DNA from: Alphaproteobacteria bacterium | GTDB lineage: Bacteria > Pseudomonadota > Alphaproteobacteria > Rickettsiales > JABSSG01 | Length of the DNA stretch: 8,799 bases | Assembly: GCA_022600235.1 (NCBI GenBank) | Contig: JAHZKS010000092.1 | Location: forward strand, 1-8,799 | Reading direction: 5' to 3' | The notes under the pieces: generated by a model | Seen by the model: the letters and a program-made list of their open reading frames with translations, nothing else | The model's database searches: none | What the model was told of the DNA's origin: nothing | Made by a program: the position numbers and the translations under genes | In this document: positions 1 to 7,407 of the stretch, one piece after another | Layout of the letters: each line of letters opens with the position of its first letter | Numbering within the stretch: the stretch's first letter is position 1

Positions 1-58
1 AATTATGGCATCCTGCATAGATAAAATATTAAAAGACTCTATGAATGTAAGGGTATAA
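1..58 (+). CDS. nuoG: C-terminal end of NADH-quinone oxidoreductase subunit G (partial)
   Basis: An open frame enters the window (codons from base 2) and ends at TAA 56-58. It encodes only I-MASCIDKILKDSMNVRV at the C-terminus. The short 'MA-x-C' helix near the end resembles the tail of alphaproteobacterial NuoG, and nuoG is the gene normally found directly before nuoH, with a 2-base gap here. NuoG is the large peripheral-arm subunit of complex I that binds Fe-S clusters. The assignment rests mostly on gene order, because 18 residues cannot prove it. The likely ribosome binding site of nuoH lies inside its last codons. Confidence 0.6.
   Translation, partial: IMASCIDKILKDSMNVRV
48..53 (+). 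promoter_or_regulatory. Shine-Dalgarno site of nuoH
   Basis: TAAGGG ends 7 bases before the GTG at 61. It is the clearest ribosome binding site in the window and supports the GTG as the start of nuoH. The next in-frame ATG is 40 codons downstream, inside conserved sequence. Most other genes here have weak or no such motif and probably rely on coupling to the upstream gene. Confidence 0.6.
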
Positions 59-60
59 AT

Positions 61-1071
61 GTGATTTTTGAATATATAGAGATATTAATTAAGCATATAT
101 TAGGTATAGTAACAATTACTATACCTCTGCTATTATGTGTTGCTTATCTGACATATGCAGAAAGGAGAGTTATAGCATTGATGCAACTTAGAAGAGGGCC
201 TAATGTTGTTGGTCCTGCTGGTTTGCTTCAGCCTATAGCTGATGCAGTGAAGCTTTTATTCAAAGAAGTTATAATCCCGCATAAGGCTGATAAATTTGTT
301 TTTCTTTTGGCTCCAGTTGTTACATTTGTACTAAGCTTAATCGGTTGGGCTGTTATTCCATTCTCTGAAGATGGTGCTTTATCAAATATCAATGTTGGTG
401 TCTTGTACTTGCTTGCTGTTTCTTCTTTAAATGTATATGGCATTATCATGGCAGGATGGTCTAGTAATTCTAAATATGCATTTTTAGGGGCTATAAGATC
501 ATCAGCGCAGATGATTTCTTATGAGATTTCTATAGGTTTAATTTTAGTATGTGTGTTGCTTGCTACTGGCACATTAAACCTAACTGAAATTGTGATAGCT
601 CAGAAAACCATGGGGTTACCAGTAAAGATTTTACTGTTCCCTATGATGATAGTGTTCTTTATTTCTATTCTTGCTGAAACTAATAGATTGCCATTTGATC
701 TTCCTGAGGCGGAATCTGAGTTAGTTGCGGGGTATAATGTTGAATATTCTTCTATGCCATTTGCCCTGTTTTTCCTTGGTGAATATATGAATATGATACT
801 AACTAGCTCTATGTTAGTCATATTTTTCTGGAGTGGATGGTTACCAATATTAGACTTTCCAATTTTTTATATTATTCCTCCATTTGCTTGGTTTGCTATA
901 AAAGTTTCTTTTGTATTATTTTGCTTTTTATGGGTAAGGGCAACTTTTCCTCGTTACAGATATGATCAATTAATGAGATTGGGGTGGAAAGTTTTTCTAC
1001 CACTTACATTATTTTGGGTGATCGTTACTTCATCTGCTCTATTGTTTTTTGATAAATTACCAGTGGTATGA
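61..1071 (+). CDS. nuoH: NADH-quinone oxidoreductase subunit H
   Basis: Membrane subunit of complex I that joins the peripheral arm to the membrane arm and helps form the quinone-binding chamber (ND1 homologue). The 336-residue protein has the usual family length and about eight hydrophobic segments. Signature stretches are AERRVIALMQLRRGPNVVG (residues 33-51), LQPIADAVKLLFKE (56-69), the acidic loop AETNRLPFDLPEAESELVAG (205-224, with E206, D213, E216, E218 and E220) that lies near the quinone site, and PRYRYDQLMRLGWKVFLPL (297-315) at the end. The GTG start fits the family N-terminus (FEYIEILIK) and has a good ribosome binding site. It lies 2 bases after the probable nuoG stop and overlaps nuoI by 4 bases. 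No missing key residue or frameshift was seen. Confidence 0.98.
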   Translation: MIFEYIEILIKHILGIVTITIPLLLCVAYLTYAERRVIALMQLRRGPNVVGPAGLLQPIADAVKLLFKEVIIPHKADKFVFLLAPVVTFVLSLIGWAVIPFSEDGALSNINVGVLYLLAVSSLNVYGIIMAGWSSNSKYAFLGAIRSSAQMISYEISIGLILVCVLLATGTLNLTEIVIAQKTMGLPVKILLFPMMIVFFISILAETNRLPFDLPEAESELVAGYNVEYSSMPFALFFLGEYMNMILTSSMLVIFFWSGWLPILDFPIFYIIPPFAWFAIKVSFVLFCFLWVRATFPRYRYDQLMRLGWKVFLPLTLFWVIVTSSALLFFDKLPVV

Positions 1072-1562
1072 TGTTTAATAAATTAAAACAACATTTTAAA
1101 ACATTTACGTTGTACGAGCTGCTTTGCGGTATGGCTTTAACATTCAAATACTTATTTAAACCTAAAGTAACAATCAATTATCCTTTTGAGAAAAATAAAA
1201 TTAGCCCTAGGTTTAAAGGAGAACACGCTTTAAGAAGGTATCCTAATGGTGAAGAAAGATGTATCGCTTGCAAATTATGTGAGGCAGTATGCCCAGCTCA
1301 AGCCATTAGTATAGAGGCAGAAGAGAGGGATGATGGTAGTAGGAAAACTACGAGATATGATATCGACATGGTAAAATGTATATATTGTGGTTTGTGCCAA
1401 GAATCTTGCCCTGTGGATGCTATAGTTGAGGGGCCAAATTTTGAATTTTCTAAAGAAACACATGAAGAATTAATATATGATAAAAATAAACTATTAGAAA
1501 ATGGAGAAGTATGGGAGAAAGAATTAGCTCATACACTAAAATTAAACCAGAAATATAAGTAA
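1068..1562 (+). CDS. nuoI: NADH-quinone oxidoreductase subunit I (2x[4Fe-4S])
   Basis: Peripheral-arm subunit holding the two tetranuclear clusters N6a and N6b, which pass electrons to cluster N2 and quinone (TYKY/NDUFS8 homologue). The 164-residue protein shows two ferredoxin motifs: C65-x2-C68-x2-C71-x3-C75-P and C104-x2-C107-x2-C110-x3-C114-P. The flanks are GEHALRRYPNGEERC (51-65) and TTRYDIDMVKC (94-104), and EGPNFEF (121-127) follows. All eight cysteines are present. The N-terminal 30 residues form the membrane-associated amphipathic part. The start overlaps the nuoH stop (ATGA); the second codon is also ATG (1071), so initiation could be at either. Length and motifs are those of alphaproteobacterial and mitochondrial proteins. 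nuoJ starts 2 bases after the stop. Confidence 0.98.
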   Translation: MMFNKLKQHFKTFTLYELLCGMALTFKYLFKPKVTINYPFEKNKISPRFKGEHALRRYPNGEERCIACKLCEAVCPAQAISIEAEERDDGSRKTTRYDIDMVKCIYCGLCQESCPVDAIVEGPNFEFSKETHEELIYDKNKLLENGEVWEKELAHTLKLNQKYK

Positions 1563-1564
1563 AA

Positions 1565-2197
1565 ATGATAATTTACGACATGCTATTTTATATATTCTCA
1601 TTGCTTGTGATTACAGCAGCGGTGGGTGTGATTTCGGTAAAAAATCCTGTGCATGCTGTGTTTTTTTTGATATTTGCTTTCTTTAATGTTGCTGGTTTAT
1701 TTGTTCTTTTGGGAGCGGAGTTTTTAGCTATGGCGCTAGTTATAATTTATGTAGGTGCTGTAGCGATCTTATTTTTGTTTGTTGTAATGATGCTTAATGT
1801 GGGTTTGCTAAATATAAAACAATATGTTGTAAATAATCGTAAGCTACTACTAATATTATCCTTATTATTAGCAGCTGAGTTAGTCTTTATTATTTATTCT
1901 TCGATAGCTGTTGAATCAACTACCTTACTACCCAAGGCCCCCTTAATCATTGAAGGAACTCATTCTAATACTCATCAATTAGGATTATTGCTTTATACAG
2001 AATATGCTTATTTATTTCAGATTTGTGGTTTTATTCTATTTGCAGCAATTATTGCCGCAATTATACTAACTCATAGAGATGGAAGAAATAAAATAAAACA
2101 AGATATCAATACACAGTTAAAAAGAAATAAAGCTAATTCTATAGCTATTGTTAATGTTAAATCAAATACGGGTGTAAATGTCATTGATAGGGACTGA
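1565..2197 (+). CDS. nuoJ: NADH-quinone oxidoreductase subunit J
   Basis: Membrane subunit of complex I (ND6 homologue), placed between NuoH and the pumping subunits. Its third membrane segment couples quinone chemistry to proton movement. The 210 residues contain five hydrophobic segments. The conserved part is VKNPVHAVFFLIFAFFN (25-41) followed by AEFLAMALVIIYVGAVAILF (51-70), which includes the conserved Tyr62 in the flexible third segment. A later block, HQLGLLLYTEYAYLFQICGF (137-156), is also typical. The polar tail from about residue 170 (THRDGRNKIKQDI) is usual for alphaproteobacterial NuoJ. The start is 2 bases after the nuoI stop, with no clear ribosome binding site, so translational coupling is likely; a second Met is at residue 6. 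The 3' end overlaps nuoK by 20 bases. Confidence 0.96.
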   Translation: MIIYDMLFYIFSLLVITAAVGVISVKNPVHAVFFLIFAFFNVAGLFVLLGAEFLAMALVIIYVGAVAILFLFVVMMLNVGLLNIKQYVVNNRKLLLILSLLLAAELVFIIYSSIAVESTTLLPKAPLIIEGTHSNTHQLGLLLYTEYAYLFQICGFILFAAIIAAIILTHRDGRNKIKQDINTQLKRNKANSIAIVNVKSNTGVNVIDRD

Positions 2198-2501
2198 TGT
2201 AGGGCTTATACATTTTCTAGTAGTAGGTGCTTTATTATTTAGTATTGGTATATGTGGAATTATTACCAATCGTAGGAATATTATTTCTATTTTAATGTCT
2301 ATAGAATTAATATTATTATCAGTGAATATAAACTTTGTTGCTTTCTCTGCTCATTTGAAAGGGCTCACTGGGCAAATCTTTACTATGTTAATATTAACAG
2401 TAGCCGCTGCAGAAGCGGCAATAGGTTTAGCGATATTGATATCTTATTATAGAAATAAGGGAAATATTGAAGTGCAAGAAATGAATGAGATGCAAGGATG
2501 A
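2178..2501 (+). CDS. nuoK: NADH-quinone oxidoreductase subunit K
   Basis: Small three-helix membrane subunit of complex I (ND4L homologue) that carries part of the central chain of buried charges. The 107-residue protein is slightly longer than the usual 100-102, with the extra length at both ends. Conserved features are the first helix HFLVVGALLFSIGICGII (12-29), the second helix with E43 in MSIELILLSVN, and the third helix with E79 in VAAAEAAIGLA. E43 and E79 match the two functionally important glutamates of the E. coli protein (E36 and E72). The ATG at 2178 is the only ATG before residue 40. The only other candidate near the N-terminus is a TTG at 2184, which would still overlap nuoJ. It overlaps nuoL by 4 bases (ATGA). 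Confidence 0.97.
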   Translation: MSLIGTDVGLIHFLVVGALLFSIGICGIITNRRNIISILMSIELILLSVNINFVAFSAHLKGLTGQIFTMLILTVAAAEAAIGLAILISYYRNKGNIEVQEMNEMQG

Positions 2502-4426
2502 TATTAGGATATATAGTTTTTTTTCATTTATGCGCATTTTTAGTTGTCGGTAGTTCTTATAAAACTATCACAAATAAACTTGCTCAAATTATTACTTCAG
2601 GATCTTCTTTCTTGTCTTGGATTCTTTCTGGATTTTTGGCATATGATGTAATTTTTAAACATAATGTCATTTCTTTTCCTGTTTTAAATTGGATAAATAT
2701 AGGGAATATTTCGATAGAATGGAGTTTGCAGGCTGATGCATTGACGGTTGTAATGTTAATGGTTGTGAATGCTGTATCAACTTTAGTACATATATATTCA
2801 ATAGGATATATGTCTAAAGATGAGTGTGTTCCAAGATTCATGTCTTTCTTGTCTTTGTTTACTTTCTTTATGTTGATATTGGTAACATCCAATAATCTAC
2901 TTCAGTTATTTGTTGGATGGGAAGGCGTAGGTTTGTGCTCATATTTATTAATTGGTTTTTGGTATAAAAAAGAGTCTGCATGTAAAGCGGCAATCAAAGC
3001 TTTTGTAGTAAATCGTATAACAGATGTATTTTTTGTTATAGGTTTGTTCTCAATCTATAACACTTTTGGATCTCTGTTATTCTCAGAGATATTCTCAAAT
3101 GTTTCAAATTATACTTTATCTACTATTAGTATTTTAGGGCATAATTTTAGATCAATAGATTTTATTTGTATTATGTTATTTGTTGGCTGTATGGGTAAAT
3201 CTGCTCAGATAGGTTTCCATACATGGTTACCTGATGCCATGGAAGGTCCTACACCTGTTTCAGCTTTAATTCATGCTGCTACTATGGTTACAGCTGGAGT
3301 GTTTTTGGTAGTGCGTTGTTCTCCTCTATTTGAATATTCTAATATTGCTTTAGATATGATTATATTTGTTGGAGGTACTACAGCATTCTTTGCAGGTACA
3401 ATTGCTTTAGTGCAGAACGATATAAAGAAGATTATAGCATACTCGACGTGCAGTCAGCTTGGATATATGTTTTTAGCTTGTGGTGTGTCTGCGTATCCTG
3501 TTGCTATGTTTCATCTTGTGACTCATGCTTATTTTAAGGCGCTTTTATTTCTGGGTGCGGGTAGTGTTATACACTCTATGGGTGGCGAACAAGATATTAG
3601 AAACATGGGAGGGATTAGAAAAAAGATACCATACACTTACTTTATGATGATTATAGGATCTTTATCCCTAAGTGGAGTATTTCCTTTTGCTGGGTTTTTC
3701 TCAAAAGATACAATATTAGAATCTGCTTTGGTTAAAAATACAGTGATGGGAGATTTTGGATATTTCATGGGAATGGTTACTGTGATTTTAACAGCATTTT
3801 ATTCATTCCGTTTAATATTTATAACGTTCCATGGGTCAGCTAAGAATATATCCATATCATCAAATGCACATGAGCCTTCGAAATCTATGATGATACCTTT
3901 GGTCATATTATCTGTTGCTGCAACATTCTCAGGCGCGGTAGGCGAGTATTGTTTAAAGATTATAGATTACTCTTTAGATTTTTGGGGCAATGCAATATAT
4001 ATCATGCCTGAACATAATAACTTGGGTGCAATACATAATATTGAATTTGGTGCGAAAATTTTACCTAGTATATTTGCTGTAATGACAATTATTGCTACAT
4101 CTATACTGTACTTATATAAAAATACTGTTTTAAACTACTTCAAGAAGAGGTTTGAGTGGATATATGATGTTTTGTTGAACAAGTATTATGTGGATGAAAT
4201 ATATGATATTATATTTGTGCGTGGTTTACAAAATATCTCAGAATTCTGTAAAAAGAAAATAGAGAAACGTACAATTGATGACTGTGGTCCGCATGGATCT
4301 GTTTCTGTTGTGAGTAAGATGTCTTCTTATGTAAGAAGCCATCAGACAGGTTTTGTGTATCATTATGCTACGATAATGATATTAGGTTTTGTTTTAGTAA
4401 TAACTTGGTTTGTTATACAATATTAA
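2498..4426 (+). CDS. nuoL: NADH-quinone oxidoreductase subunit L
   Basis: Distal antiporter-like proton-pumping subunit of complex I (ND5 homologue), 642 residues with many hydrophobic segments. Expected pump residues are present: E142 in GWEGVG, R173/D176 in NRITDV, K234 in GKSAQ, H259 in SALIHAATMVTAG, H343 and K347 in THAYFKALLFLGAG, and K403 in FSKD. HTWLPDAMEGPTPVS (241-255) is a family signature. The C-terminus has the segment NKYYVDEIYD (561-570), an amphipathic region that should form the long lateral helix along NuoM and NuoN, and a final membrane segment (about 620-640). The motif NRITD has Thr where Gly is common (RVGD). The start overlaps nuoK by 4 bases. A run of eight T lies at codons 7-9. 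No break in the frame was seen. Confidence 0.98.
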   Translation: MILGYIVFFHLCAFLVVGSSYKTITNKLAQIITSGSSFLSWILSGFLAYDVIFKHNVISFPVLNWINIGNISIEWSLQADALTVVMLMVVNAVSTLVHIYSIGYMSKDECVPRFMSFLSLFTFFMLILVTSNNLLQLFVGWEGVGLCSYLLIGFWYKKESACKAAIKAFVVNRITDVFFVIGLFSIYNTFGSLLFSEIFSNVSNYTLSTISILGHNFRSIDFICIMLFVGCMGKSAQIGFHTWLPDAMEGPTPVSALIHAATMVTAGVFLVVRCSPLFEYSNIALDMIIFVGGTTAFFAGTIALVQNDIKKIIAYSTCSQLGYMFLACGVSAYPVAMFHLVTHAYFKALLFLGAGSVIHSMGGEQDIRNMGGIRKKIPYTYFMMIIGSLSLSGVFPFAGFFSKDTILESALVKNTVMGDFGYFMGMVTVILTAFYSFRLIFITFHGSAKNISISSNAHEPSKSMMIPLVILSVAATFSGAVGEYCLKIIDYSLDFWGNAIYIMPEHNNLGAIHNIEFGAKILPSIFAVMTIIATSILYLYKNTVLNYFKKRFEWIYDVLLNKYYVDEIYDIIFVRGLQNISEFCKKKIEKRTIDDCGPHGSVSVVSKMSSYVRSHQTGFVYHYATIMILGFVLVITWFVIQY

Positions 4427-4427
4427 T

Positions 4428-5909
4428 ATGAATGAATTTCCTTTATTAACGCTAAATGTATTTTTGCCTAGTCTTGGTGCTTTGATTATTGCTTTGTTTT
4501 TTAATGCAAAAGATAGGAATGCGTTTTTTATAAAAGCTACTGCGCTTGTTTTCTCTTTGTGTAGTTTTATTTTATCTTTATATTTTTATTATTCTTTCTC
4601 TAAAGGATTATTTGCTGAATACCAATTTGAAAATAAATTCTTTTGGTTTCCTTCGTATAACATCAATTTCCATTTGGGTATAGATGCTATATCTTTGCCT
4701 TTTATACTGCTTTCAAACTTTTTGGTAGTGATCTCTATATTATATAGTTGGAATAATGTTAAGTACCGCCTTAAAACATACATGATATCATTTTTGTTTT
4801 TGCAGACTCTTGTAATGGGTGCTTTTGCTGCTGTGGATGTAATATTATTTTATATTTTCTTTGAGTCAGTTCTTATCCCGATGTTCTTTATTATAGGTAT
4901 TTGGGGAGGAGAGAATAAGGTTTATGCTGCTTATAAGTTCTTTTTATATACACTTTTTGGCTCTATATTTATGTTGATTGCTATTATATATGCGTACCAA
5001 ATCTCTGATTCAGCAAATATGGTAGATATGACAGGTATATTAGCTAAAAAGAGTTTGAATGTTCAGAGATTAATATGGCTAGGTTTGTTTGTATCTTTTG
5101 CTATAAAAGTTCCGATGATTCCTTTGCATACTTGGCTTCCTGATGCGCATGTTCAAGCGCCTACGGCAGGTTCTGTGATGCTTGCAGGAGTGTTATTAAA
5201 AATGGGTGGGTATGGTTTTTTGAGACTATCACTTCCTATGTTACCAGAAGCAAGTCATTACTTCTTTGATTTTGTTGCTGTTTTAAGTGTTATTGCAATT
5301 ATATATGCATCCTTCTTAGCTTTTGTGCAAACCAATATTAAGAAGCTTATAGCGTATTCCTCTATAGCTCATATGGGATATGTTACTATTGCGATTTTTT
5401 CTGGAAATATATATGGACTACAAGGTGGTATTTTTCAGATGATTAGTCATGGATTAGTTTCAGCAGGACTATTTTTAGTTGTAGGTATGTTATCAGATAG
5501 AACAAATACTAAAGAAATAAGCAAATATGGGGGCTTTGCATCAAGAATGCCAAATTTAGCAATAATATTTGCTTTATTGGTGCTTGCATCAATTGCTCTT
5601 CCTGGAACTAGTGGTTTTATTGGAGAATTTATGAGTTTAATCTCTATATATGACATTAATAAATTTTATACGTTCCTTGCTGCTACAGGTATGATATTGG
5701 GTGCAGTATATATGTTGTACCTGTACAAAAGAGTGATGTTAGGAAAAAATATTAATAATGATATATTAGATATTAATGTTATGGAGAAAGTAGTTTTGCT
5801 TCCAATAGTTATACTAATTCTGCTTTTTGGTATTTACCCGAGTATTTTGACTGGAATTACAGAAGTTGCAGCAGGTGAATTATCTATATATTTTCAATCA
5901 TTTAAATAG
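4428..5909 (+). CDS. nuoM: NADH-quinone oxidoreductase subunit M
   Basis: Second antiporter-like proton-pumping subunit of complex I (ND4 homologue), paralogous to NuoL and NuoN. From the ATG at 4428 it has 493 residues. Key residues are E146 in FFESVLIPMF, K227 and H234 in AIKVPMIPLHTWLPDAH, K258 in VLLKMGGYG, H315 in AHMGY, and E400 in SGFIGEF, matching the residues needed for pumping in the E. coli subunit. The start was set at 4428 (MNEFPLLTLNVFLP), one base after the nuoL stop. An in-frame TTG at 4410 would add only six residues, overlap nuoL, and does not fit the family N-terminus. No clear ribosome binding site precedes it, so coupling to nuoL translation is likely. nuoN follows after 9 bases. 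Confidence 0.98.
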   Translation: MNEFPLLTLNVFLPSLGALIIALFFNAKDRNAFFIKATALVFSLCSFILSLYFYYSFSKGLFAEYQFENKFFWFPSYNINFHLGIDAISLPFILLSNFLVVISILYSWNNVKYRLKTYMISFLFLQTLVMGAFAAVDVILFYIFFESVLIPMFFIIGIWGGENKVYAAYKFFLYTLFGSIFMLIAIIYAYQISDSANMVDMTGILAKKSLNVQRLIWLGLFVSFAIKVPMIPLHTWLPDAHVQAPTAGSVMLAGVLLKMGGYGFLRLSLPMLPEASHYFFDFVAVLSVIAIIYASFLAFVQTNIKKLIAYSSIAHMGYVTIAIFSGNIYGLQGGIFQMISHGLVSAGLFLVVGMLSDRTNTKEISKYGGFASRMPNLAIIFALLVLASIALPGTSGFIGEFMSLISIYDINKFYTFLAATGMILGAVYMLYLYKRVMLGKNINNDILDINVMEKVVLLPIVILILLFGIYPSILTGITEVAAGELSIYFQSFK

Positions 5910-5918
5910 AATATAAGA

Positions 5919-7382
5919 ATGTTAAGTTTAGCGGTTTTTAGTCATATTATTCCAGAAGCTATTATAGCCATATCTGCTTTGTTACTTACCTTGCTAGGGT
6001 CATTATTAAATCGTTACATTAAGCCCAGGCTTTATCCGTTTTTTTCTATTATAACTCTTATATGTGCGTGTTATTTTTTGTCGATTAATGATTTCTTTGA
6101 AGAAGAAACTGCATTTAATATGCTATTTGTCTCAAGCCAATATACTTCTTTTTCGAAAATAGTAGTTTTGTTTGCCACTATAGCATCTATCATTTTGTCT
6201 CTTGGTTATAACAAAATAGATAAATCATTTTTAAACTTTGAATTTTATGTGCTGATTTTGCTATCTGCTCTTGGCATGATGGTTATGATATCTAGTAATG
6301 ATTTGATGTCATTATACTTAGGTCTTGAATTGCTTAGCTTGTCTTTGTACACAGTGGTTTCTTATAATAGGAATAGTGTTTTTTCTTCCGAAGCTGGTTT
6401 AAAATACTTTGTTTTAGGTGCTTTAGCTTCTGCGATTTTGTTATACGGAGCTAGTTTAATATATGGGTTTACTGGAACTACTAATTTTTCTTCTATTAAA
6501 ACCATACACCAACAATACTCTTTAGGGGCTCCTATACCGGTTGGTGTCATTGTAGGAATAGTTCTGCTAATATCTGGTATGTGCTTTAAAATTGCAGCAG
6601 CGCCTTTTCATATGTGGGCACCTGACGTTTATCAAGGTGCGCCATTGCCTGTGACTGCATTCTTATCTACAGCTCCAAAGGCTGCATCAATATTTTTATT
6701 GGTTAAGTTATTAGTTTTAAATTTTGATATTTGGCACCAAGAATGGAGGCAGATAATCATAGCTATATCATGCCTTTCTTTGGCTATAGGCTCTTTAGGT
6801 GCATTATTTCAATCCAATATTAAAAGGCTTCTTGCATATAGTTCAATTAATCATATAGGTTTTTTGCTTATTGGTTTAGTTTCATATAACGTTGCTGGAA
6901 TTGAAGCATCTTTAATTTATCTGTGCATTTATTTATCTATGAATTTAGGGATATTTGCTTTTATTGCAATGCTTCAGAAGAGTGGTGATGAGCGGTTTGA
7001 CCTTACTTTATTTCAAGGTCTTTCAAAAAGTAATCCTATAGTATCTATATGTATATCTATACTATTACTCTCAATGGCTGGTATACCACCTTTTGCTGGT
7101 TTTCTTGCAAAGTTTTATATTATTTATGGATCCATAAAAGGAGAAATGTATTTTCTTGCATCATTTGCGATGATTACTGCAGTTATTTCAGCTTTTTACT
7201 ATCTAAAAATAATAAAACTAATGTATTTTGATGATATGGGTAAAAATATGAAAAGAGGTTGGTTTTCTGTAGAAAATATAATTATTGCTTCGTTTGCTGT
7301 AACTTTTAATGTAATTCTGATAATATTCCCAACAAGCTTTAATAACATCATATCTTATTCTGTAACTAGTCTATTTGAATAA
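5919..7382 (+). CDS. nuoN: NADH-quinone oxidoreductase subunit N
   Basis: Third antiporter-like proton-pumping subunit (ND2 homologue), closest of the three to the quinone module. It has 487 residues. Conserved elements are E137 in LYLGLELLSLSLY, K162 in AGLKYFVLGALASA, K224 and H231 in CFKIAAAPFHMWAPDVYQGA, K254 in STAPKAASIF, the NIKRLLAYSSINHIGF block (300-315, with H312), and LSMAGIPPFAGFLAKF (384-399, with K398). The APFHMWAPDVYQGAP block separates NuoN from NuoL and NuoM. The length is normal for the family. It is the last subunit gene of the nuo cluster; coaX begins 25 bases later with no visible terminator between them, so read-through is likely. Confidence 0.98.
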   Translation: MLSLAVFSHIIPEAIIAISALLLTLLGSLLNRYIKPRLYPFFSIITLICACYFLSINDFFEEETAFNMLFVSSQYTSFSKIVVLFATIASIILSLGYNKIDKSFLNFEFYVLILLSALGMMVMISSNDLMSLYLGLELLSLSLYTVVSYNRNSVFSSEAGLKYFVLGALASAILLYGASLIYGFTGTTNFSSIKTIHQQYSLGAPIPVGVIVGIVLLISGMCFKIAAAPFHMWAPDVYQGAPLPVTAFLSTAPKAASIFLLVKLLVLNFDIWHQEWRQIIIAISCLSLAIGSLGALFQSNIKRLLAYSSINHIGFLLIGLVSYNVAGIEASLIYLCIYLSMNLGIFAFIAMLQKSGDERFDLTLFQGLSKSNPIVSICISILLLSMAGIPPFAGFLAKFYIIYGSIKGEMYFLASFAMITAVISAFYYLKIIKLMYFDDMGKNMKRGWFSVENIIIASFAVTFNVILIIFPTSFNNIISYSVTSLFE

Positions 7383-7407
7383 AATATCTAATTAAAATAT
7401 TAAAAAT

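Noticed and set aside
2584..2892. 102-codon open frame on the minus strand inside nuoL
   Set aside because: Shadow of the conserved nuoL frame; the translated product has low complexity and no recognisable motif.
3220..6640. Similar sequence blocks (HTWLPDA / HMWAPDV coding stretches) in nuoL, nuoM and nuoN that could look like dispersed repeats
   Set aside because: They reflect the ancient common origin of the three antiporter-like subunits, not recent duplication or mobile DNA.
7049..7231. 60-codon + strand open frame inside nuoN
   Set aside because: It is out of frame within the conserved LSMAGIPPFAGF region of nuoN, and the product shows no recognisable domain.
7375..7403. Promoter-like pair TTGAAT - 17 bases - TATTAA before coaX
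   Set aside because: Each box matches only four of six consensus bases. The implied transcript start would fall at or after the coaX ATG, and such pairs are expected by chance in DNA this AT-rich.
7383..7407. Possible terminator in the nuoN-coaX gap (AATAT...ATATT inverted repeat)
   Set aside because: The stem would be five A-T pairs with no G-C and no following T run, too weak for an intrinsic terminator.
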